Below, one piece after another: positions 14,356-21,583 of a stretch of 21,694 nucleotides of DNA. The stretch lies in contig QHUV01000051.1 of NCBI GenBank assembly GCA_003222065.1, positions 1-21,694 of the forward strand, written 5' to 3'. The position numbers and the translations under genes are program-made. The notes under the pieces are model-generated. The model was not told where the DNA came from. It saw nothing but the letters and a program-made list of their open reading frames with translations, and made no database searches. Origin of the DNA: Gemmatimonadota bacterium (GTDB lineage: Bacteria > Gemmatimonadota > Gemmatimonadetes > Gemmatimonadales > Gemmatimonadaceae). Position 1 is the stretch's first letter, and the number at the start of each line of letters is the position of its first letter.

Positions 14356-15563
14356 CTCTGCAGATCGTCGGTAAGCTGCTCATCAAGGCTCAACGGAATG
14401 TTGCGGCCGCCCTCCAGCTCGACGCTCGCCCCGAATCCAGCCGTGCTGGCTAGTTGCCTAACGAATGGCGACGTGCGCGATACGCTCGGCTGCCAGCGAA
14501 TGCGGCCATTGATCCATTGCGTGCCGCCCAACGTACCGCCGAGTGTCCATTCGAGAATGACCGGTTCGGCACGCGCGCGGCGGGCGGCGCTCAGCACGCG
14601 CGAATGGAACTGGAACATGCCGCCGGTGGCGATGGGCACGGTGCGGCGCGACGGCAGCTGCGCGCCGTCGTAGAGCGTGCGATCGCTCGTGAACAGCGTC
14701 GCCGTGCCCGTTTCACCGAGACGGTCTGGAAAGCGCAACACGAGCTGGGCGAATGGCGAGCCGGGTGCCGTGCATTCCACGTACACTGAATCCTTCACAG
14801 CCCGGAAAGGACAGGGCGGCACGCCAGGTACGCGTCCGCTCGCGCGCACGGACTGCGCGCCCTTGGCCGAGATCCAGCCGAGGCTCCGCGACCATTCGCG
14901 AGTCGTCACGGCGACCAAGCGGGCCGCGTCGAAGGGCGAGGGCACGCGCAGGCCGTACGGTACCGCGCGTTCCGCCAGGACGATGCTGTCGCGCTCACCA
15001 CGCGCGTCATCGATGGCCCGGATCTCCGTCCGGAAGATCGATGGATTCTCCGCCGCCCGCAGATCCATGACTGCCCCGCCCGTTAGGCGGCCGCGGCGCA
15101 CGGCGTCGAGCCGTTCGCGCTGATAGGCGTTGAAACGATCGATCTCGTCGTGCAGGAATCCCCCCGGCTCGAGGCTCGGATAGACCGTCGGATCGGCCGC
15201 CAGGGTATCGAAGGTGACGATCGTAAAGCCGTTAGGCGCCGGCACGAGGGCATCGACCTGGACGGCGCGAATCGCGCGCCGCAATGGCCGGTCCGGCTCG
15301 TCGATCAAGGCGTCGTGCAGCTCGGAGAAAAGCGTGTCGTAGGTAAGGCCGCGGCGGGCTGTACTCGACAGCGTATAGCGCGGCAGCGCCGCCCCGAGGG
15401 CGACGAAGCCGATCACCGTCAGCAGCAGGAAAATGAGTCCCACGTGCGCGGCTGACGGCAGGCGCGCCTCGCGAGCGCCGGGTTTGGTCTCTGGCTCGGC
15501 GAGCGTGACGGGCGGCGCATACGACTCCCCTTGCGTGGGGAACTGCGTTTTGGGTGTCGTCAT
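14352..15563 (-). CDS. N-terminal membrane anchor and pedestal half of the split class B PBP
   Basis: A 403-residue bitopic membrane protein: cytoplasmic Pro-rich tail (1-38), one transmembrane helix (~41-60, VGLIFLLLTVIGFVALGAAL) and an extracytoplasmic region of about 340 residues. I see no catalytic motif. Near the end GGRNIPLSLDEQLTDDLQR resembles the 'LTLD..LQ' segment that begins the transpeptidase fold in class B PBPs. The next gene starts, by GTGA overlap, almost at the SxxK motif. The likeliest reading is the anchor/pedestal half of one bPBP. ATG 15563 overlaps the SEDS gene stop as ATGA. Alternatively it is a stand-alone regulator of the transpeptidase. Three CCTAACG-type heptamers lie within it. 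Confidence 0.78.
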   Translation of the reverse strand: MTTPKTQFPTQGESYAPPVTLAEPETKPGAREARLPSAAHVGLIFLLLTVIGFVALGAALPRYTLSSTARRGLTYDTLFSELHDALIDEPDRPLRRAIRAVQVDALVPAPNGFTIVTFDTLAADPTVYPSLEPGGFLHDEIDRFNAYQRERLDAVRRGRLTGGAVMDLRAAENPSIFRTEIRAIDDARGERDSIVLAERAVPYGLRVPSPFDAARLVAVTTREWSRSLGWISAKGAQSVRASGRVPGVPPCPFRAVKDSVYVECTAPGSPFAQLVLRFPDRLGETGTATLFTSDRTLYDGAQLPSRRTVPIATGGMFQFHSRVLSAARRARAEPVILEWTLGGTLGGTQWINGRIRWQPSVSRTSPFVRQLASTAGFGASVELEGGRNIPLSLDEQLTDDLQR

Positions 15564-16348
15564 GTGTTGCTCACTCTGGTGCTTTCGGCACGCCAGAGAG
15601 CGACCACCATCGCCGACAACATCGCTCCGACGAACGACACGTCACTCCACGCATTGAGCCCGAGAAATGGCATGTTCTGACCGGTGAGCGGCACGATGCC
15701 AAGGTTCGATGCCGCGACATAGGCCGCGGGGATGGTCAACATCAATGCGCCACCCACGACGACGGCCAACGGGCTGTCATCAGCGACGCCGCGGTCGACG
15801 CCGCTCCGCTCGCCGCGCGCGACGCGCCACGCATACAGCGCGACGACGAGGGCAACCCACACATAAAGCAGGAGCACGGCGATGCCGCCTAACAAGCCAT
15901 GCTCCGACAGGACGTACACCGAAAAGGTGTTCTCGGCATAGGAGATGGGCACGGGTACGCCACGGCCGATTACTGTCGGACCAGCTAGACCCTCGCCGAG
16001 GAGGCCCGACGCCGCATATGCCCGGCCTCCCCACGCCTGTTCCATCGATCGCAGAATCTCATCGCGCTCGGGCGAGGGCGCGGCGCTCACGAGCACACGC
16101 TCGAGCAGCTCCGGATGCGACGCTGACAGGCCCCGTACGACGGCGCGTATCACCGGATCGGAGGTCAGCGTCCAGTGTCGCAGTGGGCCGCCCAAATCGG
16201 CGAAGGCCGCGGATCGGGCCGCCGGCGACTCGGCGTGTTGTAGCGTTCCGAGGTGCGGCCGAAGCACGGGCTCGGCGAGAGCACCGATGAGGACGATGAT
16301 CCCGGCAAAGGTCGCCGCGATACCACGCGGCAACGACGCGAGCCCCAT
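15560..16348 (-). CDS. Half-length SEDS (FtsW/RodA/SpoVE-like) polytopic protein
   Basis: A 262-residue protein matching the C-terminal four helices of a SEDS peptidoglycan polymerase. A first helix at ~9-26 is followed by an extracytoplasmic loop of ~110 residues, the position of the functionally critical loop in RodA/FtsW. Then come GLLGEGLAGPTVIG (~115-128), NTFSVYVLSEHGLLGGIAVL (~140-159, compare DFIFAVIGEELGLLG), a helix at ~192-215, SNLGIVPLTGQNMPFLG (~214-230, compare GLLPVTGVPLPFIS) and a last helix at ~237-251. Typical SEDS proteins have ten helices and about 370-420 residues. The missing first part may reside in the upstream 753-residue protein. I chose ATG 16348, 14 bases after that gene's stop. 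The longer frame to 16600 overlaps it with an Arg-rich, unconvincing N-terminus. It overlaps the PBP-half gene by four bases. Confidence 0.8.
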   Translation of the reverse strand: MGLASLPRGIAATFAGIIVLIGALAEPVLRPHLGTLQHAESPAARSAAFADLGGPLRHWTLTSDPVIRAVVRGLSASHPELLERVLVSAAPSPERDEILRSMEQAWGGRAYAASGLLGEGLAGPTVIGRGVPVPISYAENTFSVYVLSEHGLLGGIAVLLLYVWVALVVALYAWRVARGERSGVDRGVADDSPLAVVVGGALMLTIPAAYVAASNLGIVPLTGQNMPFLGLNAWSDVSFVGAMLSAMVVALWRAESTRVSNT

Positions 16349-16362
16349 GGCGAGGAGGAGCG

Positions 16363-18624
16363 TTACAGAACGACGACGTTGAGCGCGCCGAGCAGGGCCA
16401 ACGTGAGAAGCGGCGCGCCGAGCCGAAGCCTCGGGCCGGCATCGGCGGTGCGGCGCATTGCACGCTCGACGCGCCAGACGAGCAGTGCGACGATGTACAG
16501 CACGAGAAGCGTCGCCGTCGCGAACACCGCGAGCTGGCGCGCGATCACGCTGAGGGGTACGCCACACGCCGCGATAATGATCGCGGCACGCCGGGCCCAA
16601 TCGTTGTCGCCGGGCTCGGAACGCAGTACCTCAGTTGGAGTGGCCGATGGCTCACGCCCGCGGCGCTGCGGCCGTAGATACTCGACGCCGATCCAGGCCA
16701 GCATCGCGACGAAGATCACCAGCAATGCGCCGCCGACCGCCAACGGCCGCAACGTGCCGAGCACGCCGATGCCGATGAGCATGAACAGCAGACCAAGTGA
16801 GGATGTGCGGCGATCGGGCAGCCGGGCCGCGGCGACCGCTCCAGTGTATCCGGTCACGGGCTCCGGCTGGAGGCCGGCGACAAGCCGCGCTACCCGGTCC
16901 TCGATCTTCAGCACGAGCCTAACGACGCGCGGCGCCCAGGTGCTCCACTGCAGCAAGAGTACCGCGCCGAGGATCGTCGCGATCCACGCGCCGACGGCGG
17001 AGTCGGCGCCACGCTCGTAATACGGTGTCGCGTACGTAATGCGGTAGCCGAGCACGAGACGGACGCCAAGGAACACGAGCGCCAAGTTCGCCAGCGTCCA
17101 CGCTGCCGCTGTCGACGGGCGCGCGCTCAGCGCCGCCGCACTGATTTTGGGATCGGATCCCAGCAACAGGAACGCGCCGGTGATCAGCAGCGCCAAGCCA
17201 GCGAACGTCAGATTGAGATTGATAATCTCGCCCGTTGCCACCTTGTGAATTCGCAACAAATAGCCGGCGGTCCGGCGCGGTTCGGCGGAGCGCGCCCATA
17301 CGGTCATCACTGAATCGACGGGCGCCGTATACACGCTGTCTGACGCGATGACCTGGGCCGCGCGGTCATTCAACATCCGTACGCGGCCGAGGAACGCATA
17401 ACGAGTCGTGTCGAGGCCGAACGCGCCTAGATAGAAGTGCGGCACGGACGGTGGCAGGCGTGACGTCGATATCAACGTGCAGCGTCGCTGCGTGCCGCAA
17501 ACCTCGTCCGACGGCAGCCAACCGAGCCGCGGGTCGGGACCGCGAACGAACCGGACGGCAATCCCCGGATCGCGATTCGGCCCGCGCGCGTGGTTCGCCA
17601 GCACGAACGACCACCGCTTACCGTGCGAGACGACGCGCACGGTATCGGCCATCGTTAGGAGAGGCCGCTCACTCGTCCGGCGCTCCGCCTTGGTTACGAC
17701 CCATTCTCCATCGCGCGACGCAAGTCGAAAGAGCAGCGGCGGCACGAGCCCCCAGCGCTCCAGCGGCTTGAGCCTCGCCTGCGGCTCGTAGATGAGCGTC
17801 AGTACGAGATCCCGTGCGGCGCTCGTATCGGGGACGTGCGTCCAGGACAATTCGCGCAGGGGCAACCCTTCACTCAACCGTCGCGTTAGGCGTCGGCCGA
17901 GCACATCGAACATCGGCGACGAATCGGGAAGCACGAGGGGAGCACGTTCGCCATTCCACTCGAGAAAACGACCATCGCCCGACTCGATCAGTCGAAAATG
18001 ATGTGTCGGTCCGGCGGCACGTGCCGCGATGGCATTCACGTCGGGGGAGGACAGACTCAGCTCGTCGCCCCAGAGTTGCACCCACGCCGGATCGAAGCGC
18101 ACGACACGCTCCCAGAGTCGCCGCGAGGAGGATCGGCTCCAGTCGCGCTTCTGCTGCAGCGACTCCACTCCTTCCATGCTGTCGACAATGAACCCGCGAC
18201 GCGTTGGATCTCGGCGAAGCGTTACGGCCCACCGTTGAGCAACGTCCGATGAGGGCTCGAGCCGAACGTCGAGGGAGTCGGGCGTGCTCCCTTCGGCGCT
18301 GAGATCCCCGGCTCCGATGCGGAAGACGCCGGAGCGCGGCAGCGATAGATGCACGCCGACGACGTCGAAGCGCTCGCTCCTCTGCCGCTGAATCTCGACG
18401 TAGTAGCTGTTGACGGCGAAGACCCATACTGCCGCAAACAGGGCGAGGAAGTACGCGGGGCGACCGGTGCCTCCGTCTCGTACACCCAACCCCGGCAATA
18501 CCGCCGCCGCGCCAAGCAAGGCGACCCAGATCGCGAACCAAGGTTCATCGACGTCGACGAACGAAGCGACGACGAACAGCGCGATCGCAGCGAGCGCCAC
18601 GATCCGTAGGCGTCGACCCAGCAT
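16363..18624 (-). CDS. Large polytopic membrane protein with a ~390-residue extracytoplasmic domain
   Basis: A 753-residue protein, first gene of the SEDS/PBP operon. Three hydrophobic helices (~7-23, 29-47, 57-73) lead into a long soluble region (~75-465). About eight more helices follow (~469-489, 509-526, 542-562, 608-626, 629-647, 678-694, 699-717, 734-752). I do not recognise the soluble region. It has one Cys pair (EVCGTQRRCT, ~375-383) that could form a disulfide if extracytoplasmic. The chain ends in a helix, and 14 bases later the half-length SEDS gene begins with another helix. This would fit an N-terminal SEDS half expanded by a large insertion, but I could not match the SEDS signatures of helices 1-6, so that remains inference. 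ATG 18624 has no strong SD. Confidence 0.72.
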   Translation of the reverse strand: MLGRRLRIVALAAIALFVVASFVDVDEPWFAIWVALLGAAAVLPGLGVRDGGTGRPAYFLALFAAVWVFAVNSYYVEIQRQRSERFDVVGVHLSLPRSGVFRIGAGDLSAEGSTPDSLDVRLEPSSDVAQRWAVTLRRDPTRRGFIVDSMEGVESLQQKRDWSRSSSRRLWERVVRFDPAWVQLWGDELSLSSPDVNAIAARAAGPTHHFRLIESGDGRFLEWNGERAPLVLPDSSPMFDVLGRRLTRRLSEGLPLRELSWTHVPDTSAARDLVLTLIYEPQARLKPLERWGLVPPLLFRLASRDGEWVVTKAERRTSERPLLTMADTVRVVSHGKRWSFVLANHARGPNRDPGIAVRFVRGPDPRLGWLPSDEVCGTQRRCTLISTSRLPPSVPHFYLGAFGLDTTRYAFLGRVRMLNDRAAQVIASDSVYTAPVDSVMTVWARSAEPRRTAGYLLRIHKVATGEIINLNLTFAGLALLITGAFLLLGSDPKISAAALSARPSTAAAWTLANLALVFLGVRLVLGYRITYATPYYERGADSAVGAWIATILGAVLLLQWSTWAPRVVRLVLKIEDRVARLVAGLQPEPVTGYTGAVAAARLPDRRTSSLGLLFMLIGIGVLGTLRPLAVGGALLVIFVAMLAWIGVEYLRPQRRGREPSATPTEVLRSEPGDNDWARRAAIIIAACGVPLSVIARQLAVFATATLLVLYIVALLVWRVERAMRRTADAGPRLRLGAPLLTLALLGALNVVVL

Positions 18625-18794
18625 GCATCTCTGGTCAAAGGAACGTTCCAGACCGTGGATCTACACGTGGTGTGATCCCGGTCGTGATCCATTGGACACC
18701 GCTTTGGCCTACTACGTTGCGGGCCCCTGCATGGTTCCGATGCAAATTCCGGGGCGCCATTCCGGCGGCAAGCAGCGGCTCGCATATTGGCGCC
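18625..18794. promoter_or_regulatory. Divergent intergenic region between the cell-wall operon and the amidohydrolase
   Basis: These 170 bases separate two divergent genes and must hold both promoters. I see no hexamer pair convincing enough to place either start site. An in-frame ATG at 18672 would extend the amidohydrolase by 41 residues of unlikely sequence. Confidence 0.4.
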
Positions 18795-20120
18795 ATGCTC
18801 GCCCCTTCCTTCGCCGTTTTTCAGCTCGTCGCCATCACTCACGTAACGGCGATCGACGTTGCGCGGGGCACGGCACGGCCCGACATGACCGTTCTTATCG
18901 ACGGACCGCGGATCACTGCGGTTGGGGCGTCCGCGTCGACGGTCATTCCCGGCGGAGCACGAAGAATTGACGGGCGCGGAAAGTGGCTGATCCCAGGACT
19001 TTGGGACATGCACGTGCACAGCACAGTGCCGACGGGACGGGCGCTGCTCGCACTCTATGTGGCCAATGGCGTCACCGGCGTGCGCGACATGGGCGGCGAT
19101 TTCGCGACGATTCGTCGCTGGCGCGAGGAGATCGCCACCGGAACGCTGCCCGGCCCCCGCATCGTCGCCGCGGGTCCCTACCTCGAGGGCCATTCGTCGC
19201 CGATCGCGCACATCGAAGTGCACACGCCGGATGACGCACGCCGCGCCGTCGATTCGCTAACGGTGCTTGGCGTCGATTTCGTGAAGGTGCATAGTGCGCT
19301 ACCGCGTGAGACTTTCTTCGCCGCGGCGCGGGAAGCACGCCGGAGGCACCTCGCCCTCGCCGGACATCTGTCCCGAAACGTCACTGTCGTAGAGGCATCC
19401 GACTCCGGCCAGCGAAGCCTCGAGCATCTCCTCGGCTTCGTGAACGTGTGCTCGCCGGCCGAATCGCTGTCGTTCGCGGCCGCCGATCCCCTGCGACGCA
19501 TCGTGTTCAATAGTTGCACATCGCGGGACCAGCACGCCGTATACGCGCATCTTGCCCGGAATGGCACCTGGGTGACGCCGACCCTGACGCCGGCCTGGGA
19601 GTTCGCGGTGCTGCCCAAGCACGACGTACCTGGAGACTCACTTGGCCGATTCGTCTCCGACAGCCTGCGAGCATACATGGTCAGCATCTTCGACCCGCCA
19701 CCGAATTTGCCGCCCGAAGCAAACATCCTCGGCCAGCAGATGTTCGCCAAGCGGCACGAGCTGGTGCTAGCTCTTCACCGCGCCGGCGTGCCGCTACTGA
19801 GCGGGACGGATGCGCCGATGCGAAATAGTCCGCCGGGATTCGGACTGCACGAGGAGCTCCTCGAGTTCGTTCGCAGCGGGCTTACCCCGACCGCCGCTTT
19901 GCGCACGGCGACCTACGAGCCGGCGCGCTATCTCGGGGCACTCGACTCGTTAGGTACGATCGCCAAAGGAAAGCTGGCCGATCTGGTCCTGCTCGACGCC
20001 GATCCACGAGTCGACATTGCCAACACTCGGCGCATCGCGGCGGTCTTCACGCGCGGCCGTGTCTACGATCGGGCGGCGCTCGATCAGTTGCTCGCCGAGG
20101 CGCAGCGCGCCGCACGGTGA
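18795..20120 (+). CDS. Metal-dependent amidohydrolase (imidazolonepropionase/prolidase-like)
   Basis: A 441-residue hydrolase of the amidohydrolase superfamily, which cleaves amide or ester bonds in cyclic or peptide-like substrates at a mono- or dinuclear metal site. The small N-terminal beta domain (ITHVTAIDVARG) is followed by GLWDMHVH with metal ligands His73 and His75. Lys164 in DFVKVHSA is the candidate bridging carboxylated lysine. His191 (LALAGHLS) and His211 (SLEHLLG) follow, then Asp339 in LLSGTDAP. The C-terminal signature TIAKGKLADLVLLDADP (~388-404) is typical. All metal ligands are present, so it should be active. No convincing signal peptide is seen from ATG 18795. The substrate is unknown. 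It is followed by 96 bases and then the ArsR-type gene, probably a separate unit because of the operator there. Confidence 0.93.
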   Translation: MLAPSFAVFQLVAITHVTAIDVARGTARPDMTVLIDGPRITAVGASASTVIPGGARRIDGRGKWLIPGLWDMHVHSTVPTGRALLALYVANGVTGVRDMGGDFATIRRWREEIATGTLPGPRIVAAGPYLEGHSSPIAHIEVHTPDDARRAVDSLTVLGVDFVKVHSALPRETFFAAAREARRRHLALAGHLSRNVTVVEASDSGQRSLEHLLGFVNVCSPAESLSFAAADPLRRIVFNSCTSRDQHAVYAHLARNGTWVTPTLTPAWEFAVLPKHDVPGDSLGRFVSDSLRAYMVSIFDPPPNLPPEANILGQQMFAKRHELVLALHRAGVPLLSGTDAPMRNSPPGFGLHEELLEFVRSGLTPTAALRTATYEPARYLGALDSLGTIAKGKLADLVLLDADPRVDIANTRRIAAVFTRGRVYDRAALDQLLAEAQRAAR

Positions 20121-20208
20121 CGGTGCCGCGTGACGGCGCCATGGGACCGCTTGAGAAGCCGGCCAATTATCGAGCAAGCTTGCGAAAATGGTGCTCCGGA
20201 GGTAATAC

Positions 20209-20224
20209 TAAACCATATGGTTTA
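20209..20224. promoter_or_regulatory. 16-bp perfect palindrome over the start codon of the ArsR-type gene
   Basis: TAAACCAT followed by ATGGTTTA is a perfect dyad centred on 20216/20217, so its right half begins with the ATG of the repressor. Palindromes of the CCATATGG type at this position are familiar upstream of ArsR/SRPBCC gene pairs and are probably autoregulatory operators. That link is from general recollection and inference. GGAGG at 20198-20202 lies 14 bases before the ATG, long for an SD. Confidence 0.6.
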
Positions 20225-20702
20225 CCATCACCGGACCCTCGATACGACGTTCGCCGCGCTCGCCGACCCCACGCGACGCGCCATCATCGCCCGCCTGGCG
20301 ACTGGCGAGCGGACGATCAGCGAGCTCGCGTCGCGCTTCGTCATGACCCTGCCGGCAGTTTCCAAGCACATCCACGTTTTGGAACGCGCTGGACTCGCTC
20401 GGGTGCGGCGGGAGGGACGCGTCCGCCGCACGACACTCGTCGCCGTGCCGATGCGCGGCGCGTCGGCGTGGATCGAACGCTACCGGAGGTTCTGGGAATT
20501 CCAGTTCGATCAGCTCTCGGCGTATCTCGCCGCGACTGGCGACATCAGTGGCGAGCCAACGGCCGCCCCGACCGGAGAGGAGCACGCATGGCCACGACGA
20601 CAAAAAAAGCCGACACGATCGACACGACGCTCGAGATCCGACGCACCATCCCGGCGTCGAGGGAGCGCGTCTTCGACGCGTGGACGCAAGCGAAAGAACT
20701 GA
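20217..20702 (+). CDS. ArsR/SmtB-family winged-helix repressor
   Basis: A 161-residue repressor. The winged helix (~7-85) reads LDTTFAALADPTRRAIIARL, ERTISELASRFVMTLPAVSK with the recognition helix, HIHVLERAGLARVRREGR and the wing RRTTLVAV. The segment WIERYRRFWEFQFDQLSAYL (~85-104) is typical of the AHSA1-linked branch of the family. No metal-binding Cys pair is present, so this is not a classic arsenic or metal sensor. I chose ATG 20217; the open frame to 20130 adds unlike sequence. The last ~38 residues are Arg/Ser-rich and are read from inside the next gene. The reading frames overlap by 115 bases, unusual for this pair. It probably represses itself and the downstream AHSA1-DinB gene through the palindrome over its start. 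Confidence 0.9.
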   Translation: MVYHHRTLDTTFAALADPTRRAIIARLATGERTISELASRFVMTLPAVSKHIHVLERAGLARVRREGRVRRTTLVAVPMRGASAWIERYRRFWEFQFDQLSAYLAATGDISGEPTAAPTGEEHAWPRRQKKPTRSTRRSRSDAPSRRRGSASSTRGRKRKN

Positions 20703-21484
20703 ATCGCTGGAGCGCGCCGGCGCCGATGACGCCGAGTGCCGAAGTGGACCTTCGCGTCGGCGGGCGATATCGAATCGTTATGCGCGGGCCCGACGGCACG
20801 GATCGCGTTGTCAGGGGCGTCTACCGCACGATCGAGCGGCCCGCGAAGCTTGCGTACACGTGGAAATGGGAAGAGAGCCCGATGGCCGATTCACTCGTTA
20901 CTGTCGAATTTCACGACAGAGGCAAGAGCACCGAGGTCGTGCTACGGCATGAAGGGCTGATCGACGCCGAGAGCCGTGCCCGACACGAGCACGGGTGGAG
21001 AGGCTGCCTGGAGAACCTCGTCTCCATCAACAAAGAGCACCAGACGACATCGAAGGTCGTCGAGGCATTTCCGCCGGACCAGTCCGAGTTCAAGCCACAT
21101 CCGCGATCCAACAGCGCGCGGCAGCTGGTCTGGACCTTCGCGGTCGAGGAGCGCCTGCTTACGGCCGCGGTCAAGAATCAGCTCAGTCTCGGCGGCGGAT
21201 TTCCGAAGGGCCCGGACACGTGGCACGAGGTCGTGAGCGCGTTCAAGCAGACCCACGCCGACGCGGTGGCGACGCTCGAGGCGGCGCGCGACGAGGACCT
21301 TGCCGGCACGGTGAAGTTCTTTACCGGCCCGAAGACGATGGGAGACATCCCGAAGGCGGAGTTCTTGTGGTTCATGCTGTGCGATCAGATCCACCATCGC
21401 GGGCAGTTGAGTGTTTACTTACGCATGGCAGGGGGGAAGGTGCCGTCGATTTATGGTCCGTCGGCGGACGAGCCGTGGAACTGA
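20588..21484 (+). CDS. AHSA1/SRPBCC domain fused to a DinB-like domain
   Basis: A 298-residue two-domain cytoplasmic protein. Residues ~13-147 are an AHSA1-type START-fold ligand-binding domain: LEIRRTIPASRERVFDAWTQ, ELNRWSAP, VDLRVGGRYRIVM, RGVYRTIERPAKLAYTW and HEHGWRGCLENL. Residues ~150-298 are DinB-like, a four-helix bundle with VVEAFPPDQSEFKPHPRS, EFLWFMLCDQIHHRGQLSVY and LRMAGGKVPSIYGPSADEPW. The His pair 269-270 is at the usual metal-ligand helix, but the first ligand region reads QLVWTFAVEERLL without a His, so metal binding may be altered. ATG 20588 has an excellent SD, GGAGAGGAG. The two domains are normally separate genes. Its ligand is unknown. Expression is probably under the overlapping ArsR-type gene. 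Confidence 0.92.
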   Translation: MATTTKKADTIDTTLEIRRTIPASRERVFDAWTQAKELNRWSAPAPMTPSAEVDLRVGGRYRIVMRGPDGTDRVVRGVYRTIERPAKLAYTWKWEESPMADSLVTVEFHDRGKSTEVVLRHEGLIDAESRARHEHGWRGCLENLVSINKEHQTTSKVVEAFPPDQSEFKPHPRSNSARQLVWTFAVEERLLTAAVKNQLSLGGGFPKGPDTWHEVVSAFKQTHADAVATLEAARDEDLAGTVKFFTGPKTMGDIPKAEFLWFMLCDQIHHRGQLSVYLRMAGGKVPSIYGPSADEPWN

Positions 21485-21492
21485 GGCCCTTG

Positions 21493-21574
21493 TCATCCCG
21501 AGGAGCGCAGCGACGAGGGATCTGCACTTGATTGCGTAAGTGCGGATCCCTCGTCGCATCGCTCCTCGGGATGA
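21493..21574. repeat. Large inverted repeat (37-bp arms), REP-like element and likely terminator
   Basis: The left arm (21493-21529) starts TCATCCCGAGGAGCG and contains GCGACGAGGGATC. The right arm (21538-21574) is its complement with 34 of 37 positions matching. The loop is the 8 bases GATTGCGT. It sits between the AHSA1-DinB gene and a convergent gene, so a bidirectional terminator role is likely. The TCATCCCGAG...GAGGGATC pattern looks like a dispersed intergenic repeat known from many bacterial genomes. No second copy is in this window. Confidence 0.75.
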
Positions 21575-21583
21575 ACAGCAGTG

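Larger units (their letters stand above)
612..19954. repeat. Dispersed iterated heptamer CCTAACG/CGTTAGG (26 copies)
   Basis: Exact copies start at 612, 1142, 4971, 5135, 5253, 6140, 6808, 6972, 7361, 8144, 8217, 8573, 9028, 9627, 9992, 10272, 11569, 12784, 14228, 14457, 15081, 15230, 16918, 17653, 17884 and 19948. Fifteen read CCTAACG and eleven CGTTAGG on the plus strand. Most lie inside genes, in more than one codon phase, including the rare-looking CTA ACG. The span given merely brackets the copies. Confidence 0.65.

Noticed and set aside
16349..16600. N-terminal extension of the SEDS half
   Set aside because: It is Arg-rich, not membrane-like, and overlaps the upstream gene in another frame, so it does not supply the missing helices.
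20117..20587. 157-residue N-terminal extension of the AHSA1-DinB protein
   Set aside because: It is the shadow of the ArsR-type gene. ATG 20588 has a strong SD and begins the AHSA1 fold.
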